A stretch of DNA of 6,832 nucleotides from Methylomonas sp. Its GTDB lineage: Bacteria > Pseudomonadota > Gammaproteobacteria > Methylococcales > Methylomonadaceae. The first letter of the stretch is position 1. Every line of letters begins with the position of its first letter. Of this stretch, positions 1-5,343 are shown one piece after another. The position numbers and the translations under genes are program-made. Location of the stretch: NCBI GenBank assembly GCA_028688235.1, contig JAQTYP010000187.1, forward strand, positions 1-6,832, given 5' to 3'. The notes below the pieces were generated by a model that saw only the letters and a list, made by a program, of their open reading frames with translations, did no database searches and was not told the origin of the DNA.

Positions 1-86
1 GACTCGGTAGTGGCAAATGTAACTTCCCTGACTTCCCAAGGTGATTGCAGGCCTAACGCCATGCTGAATAAGGTTTCACTGTTCAT
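1..86 (-). CDS. ISL3-family transposase, N-terminal fragment (runs off the left edge)
   Basis: This reading frame is on the - strand, starts with ATG at 86-84 and is still open at base 1, giving 28 codons. It begins MNSETLFSMALGLQSPW and continues with EVREVTFATTE. The pattern LF-x-x-ALGL-x-x-PW-x-V-x-x-V-x-F is how ISL3 transposases start, as known from the family. The catalytic DDE core lies outside the window. No strong Shine-Dalgarno sequence precedes the ATG. The gene points away from csy3, so transposase transcription would not drive the CRISPR genes. Family assignment is firm despite the short length; whether the transposase is intact cannot be seen. Confidence 0.8.
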   Translation of the reverse strand, partial: MNSETLFSMALGLQSPWEVREVTFATTE

Positions 87-100
87 TGCTATAGGATCGC

Positions 101-126
101 ATACCCACTATGAATCACATAGAGCC
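101..126 (-). repeat. Inner copy of the ISL3 end motif
   Basis: This is a direct copy, 85 bp inward, of the motif that ends at 211, with the same 11-base tip CACATAGAGCC and the same TACCCAC block. It lies 40 bp from the transposase ATG. It may be a second transposase-binding site, or the real end, with 127-211 as a remnant of an older insertion. Confidence 0.6.
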
Positions 127-185
127 CGAAATATCGACAACTTCATCCATATGATTTACTTCTTATGCGGTAAGCTTCAGTTTAC

Positions 186-211
186 TTACCCACGGTATTT
201 CACATAGAGCC
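186..211 (-). repeat. Outer terminal inverted repeat copy of the ISL3 element
   Basis: The + strand ends in CACATAGAGCC at 211 and contains TACCCAC just upstream. This copy matches the 101-126 copy at 20 of 26 positions, including an unbroken 11-base block at the tip. It abuts the remnant of csy3 and is the best candidate for the actual junction. Confidence 0.65.
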
Positions 212-240
212 AAAATAATCAAGAAATAAACCACCCGAGC

Positions 241-1215
241 TTGTTGTCATTTGATCGGAAGCTAGAAACATCTGATGGACTGATGTACGGCGGCAACTGG
301 GGTAATGATTTGGAAGTCGATGATATTTGGCAACCTGTTCGTATTATCAAACGTCAAAATCGTTCAACACAAAGTTCAAAGGGAACTGATCCAAAAGATA
401 TGACCAAGCCGAACCCGGTCGAAGGAGACGATGCCAATTTACCCCATGACAAAGACACATTAAAACTCAAATTTACACTACGCATTATCGGCAATATTGG
501 CACCCCTTACGCCTGCAATGATCCTGGTTTTGAACAAGCGATCATTGAGAAAGTAAACGTATTCAAGGCTGATCAGGGCTTTGAAACTCTGGCATTTCGC
601 TACGCCTACAATATTGCTAATGGTCGGTTTTTATGGCGCAACCGGGTTTGTGCAGAGAAAATTACAATACGTGTCAATTACGAAGGTTTGGAAAGACCTT
701 TGTCTTTTGATGCCTATAACTATTCACTCAATGATTTTTCAAAAAGTGAAAATTGCGAAACCTTGAAAGTACTCGCCAATAAAATTCAAACTGGCCTTGA
801 AGGCGATTGTAATAGTTTTGTGCTTTTGGAAATCAACGCCTATGTGAAGCTGGGAACTGGTCAACATGTTTTTCCTTCGCAAGAAATGAATATGGGCGAA
901 AAGAAAAAAGTATTATTTGAGCTGGATAAAACGGCTGCCATACACAACGTGAAAATAGGCAATGCAATTCGAACTATCGACGATTGGTATAAGAATGCCA
1001 AATTTCCGATTGCGGCCGAACCCTTTGGCGCAGTCACTCAGAGAGGTGAAGCCTATAGGAGAAATAGAGCCGAGGGAGATTTATATTCTTTAATGATTGA
1101 CTGGATTAACGGCAAAACTGTCGATAAAAACCAACAGGCTTATGTGGTAGCAAATCTAATTCGTGGGGGTGTATTTAGCAAAGAAAGTGATAAAAGTGAT
1201 AAGGCTGACAAATGA
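241..1215 (+). CDS. csy3: Csy3/Cas7f, type I-F CRISPR backbone protein; start codon lost to insertion
   Basis: Csy3 is the Cas7-type subunit that polymerises along the crRNA as six copies in the type I-F Csy complex. Conserved blocks are visible, numbered from the TTG at 241: FDRKL (4-8), GTPYACND (87-94), GRFLWRNRV (128-136), VFPSQE (210-215), AAIHNVKIGNAIRTIDDWY (232-250), AAEPFGAVT (258-266) and VVANLIRGGVF (302-312). These align by eye with Pseudomonas aeruginosa Csy3, which is about 342 residues and starts roughly 12 residues earlier. The frame is open upstream only to the TAG at 205-207, inside the insertion-sequence end, and has no ATG; its first ATG is at 283. TTG at 241 or 244 is the only early start and has no clear Shine-Dalgarno. 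The original N-terminus probably read into 212-240 (NNQEINHPS). The gene may be silent or produce a shortened protein. It overlaps cas6f by 4 bases. Confidence 0.9.
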   Translation: MLSFDRKLETSDGLMYGGNWGNDLEVDDIWQPVRIIKRQNRSTQSSKGTDPKDMTKPNPVEGDDANLPHDKDTLKLKFTLRIIGNIGTPYACNDPGFEQAIIEKVNVFKADQGFETLAFRYAYNIANGRFLWRNRVCAEKITIRVNYEGLERPLSFDAYNYSLNDFSKSENCETLKVLANKIQTGLEGDCNSFVLLEINAYVKLGTGQHVFPSQEMNMGEKKKVLFELDKTAAIHNVKIGNAIRTIDDWYKNAKFPIAAEPFGAVTQRGEAYRRNRAEGDLYSLMIDWINGKTVDKNQQAYVVANLIRGGVFSKESDKSDKADK

Positions 1216-1853
1216 AATATTATTTAGAAATAACTTTACTTCCTAATGATGAAATACCGATCTATTTCCTCTGGTCAAAGATGTTTCAACAAATTCATTT
1301 GGGTTTGGTTGAAATGCAGGATGACCAAAAACGGGTGCCAATTGGGGTTTCATTTCCTGGGTATGTTGCTGACGATCAATTTACTACGCTGTGCAGCAAA
1401 CTAAGGTTGTTTACCCAAGACGAAGCCACGCTGGCCCGCTTCGATGCGCCGAAGTGGCTGGCGCGGTTGAGCGATTACGTGCATTGCACCAGTATTCGTC
1501 CTGTACCGGAAAAACTTTCGGGTTACGCGATTTACCGGCGCGAACACGCCAAAACCAATCCCGAGCGCTTGGCGCGGCGTTATGCCAAGCGGCACGACCT
1601 GGACTTCGAGACGGCGTTGAATGGCGTGGTGGAACTTCGCGCCGATTCGAATGGTGGAGAGACTTATCCCAAGTCGTTTCGCTATTGCGACATGCCGAAC
1701 CAGCGCATCGCCACGCCGTTTATTCGCTTGCAAAGCCTCAGCAATGACCAAAGCTTTTGTCTGTGGATTGGTAAATCCGAAGTCGCGGCGCCGGTGGCGG
1801 GTCACTTCAGCACTTACGGTTTGAGCCGGACGACGACTGTCCCCGAGTTTTGA
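1212..1853 (+). CDS. cas6f: Cas6f/Csy4, CRISPR repeat-processing endoribonuclease
   Basis: Cas6f cuts the pre-crRNA at the base of each repeat hairpin and stays on the crRNA 3' end as the head of the Csy complex. The 213-residue product aligns with P. aeruginosa Csy4 (187 residues). Catalytic His29 is at the same position (QQIH29LGL). The arginine-rich helix that grips the hairpin is at 109-130 (RREHAKTNPERLARRYAKRH), with R110, R122 and R123 matching Csy4 R102, R114 and R115. The Ser148 equivalent is S175 (LQSLSN), the Phe155 equivalent is F182, and the C-terminus GLSRTTTVPEF matches the GLS...VPxF ending. Residue 112 is His where PA14 has Gln104. The extra length is mostly an insertion at about 131-165. 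The ATG overlaps the csy3 stop (ATGA), with AAGG 7 bases upstream, suggesting translational coupling. The first 180 bases are AT-rich and the rest is clearly GC-richer. Confidence 0.93.
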   Translation: MKYYLEITLLPNDEIPIYFLWSKMFQQIHLGLVEMQDDQKRVPIGVSFPGYVADDQFTTLCSKLRLFTQDEATLARFDAPKWLARLSDYVHCTSIRPVPEKLSGYAIYRREHAKTNPERLARRYAKRHDLDFETALNGVVELRADSNGGETYPKSFRYCDMPNQRIATPFIRLQSLSNDQSFCLWIGKSEVAAPVAGHFSTYGLSRTTTVPEF

Positions 1854-1887
1854 CCCAATTTTTTTCGCTCTTTAACAATGTGAACTA

Positions 1888-1900
1888 AATCAGCCGGTTA
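1888..1900 (+). promoter_or_regulatory. Candidate IHF-binding site in the leader
   Basis: AATCAGCCGGTTA fits the IHF consensus WATCARNNNNTTR at every fixed position. IHF bending of the leader is known to be needed for spacer integration in type I-E and I-F systems. The site lies about 85 bp from the first repeat. A single degenerate match can arise by chance, so this is inference. Confidence 0.45.
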
Positions 1901-1976
1901 CGAAGATCGGTTTTGCGTATGGTAAAAATGGGTTAATCCGTCCGCAACCCTTGTCGCAACCGGCTTCCCGTTTATT

Positions 1977-1982
1977 TATAAT
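1977..1982 (+). promoter_or_regulatory. Candidate -10 box next to the first repeat
   Basis: TATAAT is a perfect sigma-70 -10 hexamer. The best upstream partner, TTGTCG at 1951-1956, is 20 bases away, longer than the usual 16-18. Transcription from here would begin inside the first repeat, so the main leader promoter may be elsewhere. Confidence 0.25.
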
Positions 1983-1984
1983 CA

Positions 1985-2974
1985 GTCCGCCGCCGCACAG
2001 GCGGCTTAGAAACACTGGCGGTGACTGGGAGCTGATAACGCTCTGTCCGCCGCCGCACAGGCGGCTTAGAAAAATACGGCGGGTAACATGAGAACAAAGT
2101 GCATGTCCGCCGCCGCACAGGCGGCTTAGAAATGGACGCATCGTACTCGCAAGAATGCGTGTTGGTCCGCCGCCGCACAGGCGGCTTAGAAAGGTAACCG
2201 ATTCCGCATGGTCTACGCTGATACGTCCGCCGCCGCACAGGCGGCTTAGAAACAAGAATTTGGCCGATTTCATTAAGAGCTTTGTGTCCGCCGCCGCACA
2301 GGCGGCTTAGAAAAGTACGCGGACATCTATCAGTCCAAGCGCCTCGTCCGCCGCCGCACAGGCGGCTTAGAAAGGCATAATTGTCGTTATGGTTTTCAAC
2401 GCTGCGTCCGCCGCCGCACAGGCGGCTTAGAAAGCTGGTTCTGCCGCAGCCGGGAAAAAAGCCTTGTCCGCCGCCGCACAGGCGGCTTAGAAACGCATGT
2501 GCGTTTACTCCGCCACCGCCACCACCGTCCGCCGCCGCACAGGCGGCTTAGAAAGAGAGCAAGCGCTTATTCACTTCAATTAGGACGTCCGCCGCCGCAC
2601 AGGCGGCTTAGAAATTTATCTAGCGACATCATTGAGTCAGTCATTGGTCCGCCGCCGCACAGGCGGCTTAGAAATAAATCTTTTCTGATAGCCCTTTCGA
2701 TTTGGGGTCCGCCGCCGCACAGGCGGCTTAGAAAACGCGGAACCGGAATAATTGTCTAGTACGCATGTCCGCCGCCGCACAGGCGGCTTAGAAAGTTGAG
2801 TTTTTTGGCGGTGGTGTCGTTGATCCGTCCGCCGCCGCACAGGCGGCTTAGAAAAATAGTCGATGACATGTTGTCCGGCATAATTGGTCCGCCGCCGCAC
2901 AGGCGGCTTAGAAATATGCAGCCTGAGAAGTGCCAGCTCTGGCTTTGTCCGCCGCCGCACAGGCGGCTTAGAAA
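1985..2974 (+). CRISPR. Type I-F CRISPR array, 17 repeats and 16 spacers
   Basis: The 28-bp repeats start at 1985, 2045, 2105, 2165, 2225, 2286, 2346, 2406, 2466, 2527, 2587, 2647, 2707, 2767, 2827, 2887 and 2947. By eye all 17 are identical: GTCCGCCGCCGCACAGGCGG followed by CTTAGAAA. Each can fold into a CCGCC/GGCGG stem with loop GCACA, and CTTAGAAA becomes the 8-nt 5' handle of the crRNA, as in other I-F repeats of the form GTTCACTGCCG...CTAAGAAA. Spacers are 32 nt, except those at 2253-2285 and 2494-2526, which are 33 nt. All spacers differ. The array lies directly downstream of cas6f on the same strand, as in typical I-F loci. The last repeat shows no decay. Confidence 0.98.
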
Positions 2975-2982
2975 TTGTCCTG

Positions 2983-3006
2983 GTTACCAAGCTCCGGCTT
3001 GGTAAC
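2983..3006. repeat. Perfect hairpin, 10-bp stem
   Basis: The arms GTTACCAAGC and GCTTGGTAAC surround the loop TCCG. It lies 8 bases after the last CRISPR repeat and is the first of three hairpins with the same core design (stem-GC, four-base TCYG-type loop, GC-stem). There is no T-run after it, so it looks like a dispersed palindrome rather than an intrinsic terminator, although it could still stop or stabilise the array transcript. Confidence 0.8.
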
Positions 3007-3013
3007 GCCAATC

Positions 3014-3033
3014 TTGAAAGCTCTGGCTTTCAA
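3014..3033. repeat. Perfect hairpin, 8-bp stem
   Basis: The arms TTGAAAGC and GCTTTCAA surround the loop TCTG. It is 7 bases after the previous hairpin and of the same design. Its segment AGCTCTGGCTTT (3019-3030) is identical to the last 12 bases of spacer 16 (2935-2946). Confidence 0.75.
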
Positions 3034-3037
3034 TCGG

Positions 3038-3588
3038 TTAATAACAGGAAGCGACAGAGGCCTCATTCCCAAACTGGAGTTTGGGAATGAGATTAAGCAT
3101 CTTTTTGGCATCCATGACCAACCCACGCAGTACCGCATTATCGATTTCATCCAAGCTTGAGTCGTCGTTCCGAGCGCTATCGGTTACGGAAGCGTCAGTC
3201 GCGTTTAGTGCCTGAGCGGATTTAGACTCCGGGTTCCACGCCTGGTTGCCGATTTGCCCTGCGTGAATTTCTGGCGGAGCATGCTCCGCTTCACTCTGAC
3301 TCGCATTTGTTTCAGTCGGCATGTTGGGGGTTGCGTTCCCTGTTGAGATAGCTCGATCGTTTGCTGCCGTGCTGATGTTTTCGGTATCAATCTGCGCCCC
3401 TTTCCGGAGCTTCCGGTCTTACCTCCGAGTGCTTTCGCGGCGGACGATAGTTTGCCGGCAATACGTTTAAGTTCGCGAGCGAGCGATTTTGCCTGCTGCG
3501 GTGTAGAGTGAAGCAGCAGCATCTTCAATGCTTCCAAGCGCCGTTGCAATAATCCTGCTTGATTGGCTGAGTTTTGCTTAGGCTTTCG
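3038..3588 (-). pseudogene. Frame-broken small gene of unknown function
   Basis: I do not recognise this gene. Two - strand frames join into one plausible protein. The first (about 3588 to 3400) reads QRRLEALKMLLLHSTPQQ then AKSLARELKRIAGKLSSAA, a basic, helix-prone, amphipathic segment. The second (about 3400 to 3038) is acidic and polar, includes NDDSSLDEIDNAVLRGL, and ends in residues encoded by the palindrome at 3062-3091. The switch fits a one-base slip at the CCCC/TTT run (3397-3403), where the first frame goes out of register (GKGRRLIP) and the second becomes GKGAQIDTENIS. No good ATG is visible at the 5' end: the first frame reaches a TGA at 3591-3589, and a neighbouring frame upstream also looks coding (EVISDESLSKTQPIKQ), hinting at a second break. 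A sequencing error is possible. Palindromes lie on both sides. Confidence 0.4.
3062..3091. repeat. Perfect 30-bp palindrome, 14-bp arms
   Basis: CTCATTCCCAAACT and AGTTTGGGAATGAG are exact reverse complements separated by GG. On the - strand the centre reads AAAC-TCCA-GTTT, which is the same plan as the two preceding hairpins. It encodes the tail IPKLQFGNE of the broken - strand frame, suggesting that the palindrome landed at the 3' end of that gene. Confidence 0.85.
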
Positions 3589-3610
3589 TCAGAAATAACT
3601 TCCGCTGATG

Positions 3611-3705
3611 GTTCCCATGCTCTGCGGGGTAACCTGCTCAGGGACGCTCTAGCGTCCCGAACCGCAGAGCGGTTCAGGCTGCATTCCCACGCGGAGCATG
3701 GTAAC
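3611..3705. repeat. Compound palindrome with two internal hairpins (cloverleaf-like)
   Basis: The outer arms 3611-3633 and 3683-3705 pair imperfectly: aligned by eye, about 18 of 23 positions are complementary, beginning GTTCCCATGCTCTGCG and ending CGCGGAGCATGGTAAC. Inside are two perfect hairpins: GGGACGC-TCTA-GCGTCCC (3641-3658) and GAACCGC-AGA-GCGGTTC (3659-3675). The element fills the gap between the broken small gene and the end of the amine-oxidase-like gene, and it may limit read-through from the latter on the - strand. Similar GGGACGCTCT/CCCACGC-type palindromes are, from memory, dispersed in some proteobacterial genomes. Confidence 0.7.
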
Positions 3706-3770
3706 AGCTTTGCGCTATTCTCCAGCCGCTTTGCTGTCAGTCATCATCGCCATTTCTGGAGTCCGGTTAT

Positions 3771-5195
3771 CTATTGCATCTCTTTGATTATGCCGCTAAC
3801 GCAACGCAAAGCGGAAATCGCCGCTCCGTTGGAATGCGTGTCTTCGGTAAAGTCGCCGGCAAAACAAACCCTGCCCTGAGCTTGTCTCAGGCTGTCCGAT
3901 AGCTGATCGAAACGCGAGCGCCCCACAGGCCAAGATGCTATCGCCCGCGGATGATAGCGGTAAAAAGTCATTTGCTTGACCATGGCCCGGAGATTCGGCC
4001 ACTGCTTGTCGAATGCCTCCAGCAGATTTTGCTGAATTTCATCGGGCGAATTGATCCTGGAATTGAAACGCTCGGCGTCGGCGCCGGAAACCAATAAGTT
4101 CAGGATGGCGCCACGACCATCGGTCGAATGGCCTTCGTAAATCACGCCTAAAGGACTGTCGGTCAATATCGGCAAAACGCTCTCGCCATCATGCTGCCAG
4201 AAGCTTTCGGCTTTTCTGTCCAACGCCACATGCGCGGTAAAATACGCACCCGCCGATTGGGTTTGAATGGCCTGACGCCTGTCCGGCGTTAACGGCGGCG
4301 AGAACTGAATGTCGTTAAGCCGAAACAACGGAATGGCGGTGATGACATGACGGGCGCGGAATACCCGCTGCTGAAAACCGGCCTGATCGCTCGCTATGAC
4401 TTCGACGCCGTTTTCATCCGATTTTATATGCGTAACCAACTGATTCAGCAAAATATTGTCTCTACCGACAAAATCGGCAATCGCCTGGGCCGCCCGTTGA
4501 TTGCCGCCGACGACGTGGCGTGGCGTCACGCCGTCGCCGGAAAACACATGCCATTCGGCGATGCCGTCCAGCGCGCTGATCTTATGCCAGGAAACGGCAT
4601 ATTCCGGTTCGGTTTCTATGCGTACAAATTCCTGCAGCTTGGGCGACAGTCCGCTGGTAGTTTTAATCCAGTCCGCGAATGAAATGTCTTTCAAAGCCAT
4701 TAACGCGTCCGGCAGCGGGCGCTGGTCGAGTTGTCGATATAGCGCGGCCATTCGGCTATCCCACGCCTCATATGCCCGCATTTCATCGGCATCGGTAAAT
4801 GATTTCAGGAAATCCTTGTTGCTGTCCTGGGTAAAGGCATAAAGCTTGCCTTGGTAATTAAAGCTGGAAAAACTACTGTATGACGTTTCCATCGGAACAT
4901 CGAGTGCCTTCAGGATTTCGACGGCGGGATTATTGTCCCAAAACTCCTCCAACCCCAGTTCCGCATAGGCATTGTCGGCGTAATTGGCGGTTCGAATCCT
5001 GCCGCCCACATGCGGACTCATCTCCAAAACGGTGACGGATTTGCCCGCCTTTTTCAGATGATAGGCCGCAGTCAAACCGGATAGTCCGGCACCGACAATC
5101 AACACGTCCGACGGTGTCTGCTGCGCCGTAACCTCCCGGCAAAATAAACTCGTTGCGGTGAACAGCAGGAATAAACGAAACAGTTTTCGGGTCAT
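3771..5195 (-). CDS. Exported FAD-dependent amine-oxidase-like oxidoreductase
   Basis: This is a flavin-containing amine oxidoreductase family protein of 474 residues, a normal family length. The N-terminus MTRKLFRLFLLFTATSLFC is a charged start plus hydrophobic stretch, with likely signal-peptidase cleavage after VTA (residue 24). The ADP-binding dinucleotide fold follows at once: DVLIVGAGLSGLTAAYHL (30-47), acidic E58 at the end of the second strand, and GGR (64-66). The C-terminal FAD motif is GRVCFAGDFTED...SNGAAISA (441-461). The substrate cannot be read from the sequence; oxidation of an amine, an amino acid or a polyene-type substrate are all possible. A strong AGGAG (5202-5206 on the + axis) lies 6 bases before the ATG. 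It diverges from the acyl-CoA dehydrogenase gene. The segment SLRQAQG (435-441) is encoded by a small palindrome related to a dispersed repeat. Confidence 0.85.
   Translation of the reverse strand: MTRKLFRLFLLFTATSLFCREVTAQQTPSDVLIVGAGLSGLTAAYHLKKAGKSVTVLEMSPHVGGRIRTANYADNAYAELGLEEFWDNNPAVEILKALDVPMETSYSSFSSFNYQGKLYAFTQDSNKDFLKSFTDADEMRAYEAWDSRMAALYRQLDQRPLPDALMALKDISFADWIKTTSGLSPKLQEFVRIETEPEYAVSWHKISALDGIAEWHVFSGDGVTPRHVVGGNQRAAQAIADFVGRDNILLNQLVTHIKSDENGVEVIASDQAGFQQRVFRARHVITAIPLFRLNDIQFSPPLTPDRRQAIQTQSAGAYFTAHVALDRKAESFWQHDGESVLPILTDSPLGVIYEGHSTDGRGAILNLLVSGADAERFNSRINSPDEIQQNLLEAFDKQWPNLRAMVKQMTFYRYHPRAIASWPVGRSRFDQLSDSLRQAQGRVCFAGDFTEDTHSNGAAISALRCVSGIIKEMQ
3875..3891. repeat. Dispersed-repeat core inside the amine-oxidase gene
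   Basis: CCTGAG-CTTGT-CTCAGG is a perfect 6-bp-arm palindrome. On the - strand it contains GACAAGCTCAGG, the same 12 bases as in the large palindrome at 6600-6611. It encodes residues SLRQAQG in frame without disrupting the FAD motif that follows. Confidence 0.55.
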
Positions 5196-5343
5196 CGATC
5201 TCTCCTCGGTCCTAAAATGGTATGGCGGAGCCCATTCTACCCCCGAAACTTGGCGCGCGGATAAACGGCGATTGTTGTGCTGACGCGTTCGGCGTCTGGA
5301 CTTTCGCGGCAGGGCTGACTAACATGCCAGCAAAACCGCTTTC
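5196..5343. promoter_or_regulatory. Divergent intergenic region
   Basis: These 148 bp separate the starts of the amine-oxidase-like gene (-) and the acyl-CoA dehydrogenase gene (+), so both promoters are expected here. The - strand ribosome-binding site GAGGAGAG (5201-5208) is clear. No convincing -35/-10 pair, operator or ribosome-binding site for the + gene could be picked out by eye. Confidence 0.5.

Larger units (their letters stand above)
1..211 (-). mobile_element. ISL3-family insertion sequence, one end only
   Basis: Read on the - strand, this stretch begins at 211 with GGCTCTATGTGAAATACC, which resembles the GGCTCTT-type ends of ISL3-family elements. It then runs into a transposase N-terminus starting at 86. 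The element continues off the left edge, so the other end and the length are unknown. The 8 bases just outside the end (AAAATAAT, 212-219) are AT-rich and would fit the 8-bp target duplication usual for this family, but the second copy is outside the window. The element lies against the 5' end of csy3, whose start codon is missing. A second copy of the end motif lies inside at 101-126, so the true boundary could be 126 or 211. Confidence 0.8.
1854..1984 (+). promoter_or_regulatory. CRISPR leader
   Basis: This 131-bp non-coding stretch lies between the cas6f stop and the first repeat. It begins with a T-run and TTTAACAAT. The repeat orientation (hairpin, then the handle CTTAGAAA at its 3' end) shows that the array is read on the + strand, so this side is the leader, where new spacers would be added and from which the pre-crRNA would be transcribed. 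It includes a candidate IHF site (1888-1900) and a TATAAT (1977-1982). Confidence 0.75.

Noticed and set aside
10..207. Open + strand frame of 65 codons at the left edge
   Set aside because: It is antisense to the ISL3 transposase start and its terminal repeats; the - strand reading matches a known family.
1401..1805. 134-codon - strand frame inside cas6f
   Set aside because: It is a shadow of the GC-rich half of cas6f, whose + frame carries all conserved Cas6f residues.
241..1853. Possible type I-F3 (Tn7-like CRISPR transposon) locus
   Set aside because: No tns genes, tniQ or Tn7-like end are visible. The cas genes and canonical array fit ordinary I-F1, and the transposase here is ISL3-type.
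2374..2886. Spacers 7 and 15 share GGCATAATTG
   Set aside because: A 10-base match among 16 spacers is weak and the flanking bases differ, so chance is sufficient.
1890..3011. Several frames across the array rich in PPPHRRLR or SKPPVRRRT repeats
   Set aside because: These are translations of the identical CRISPR repeats, not proteins.
3574..3879. 101-codon + frame
   Set aside because: It is made of the compound palindrome plus the antisense of the amine-oxidase 3' end, and nothing in it looks like a protein family.
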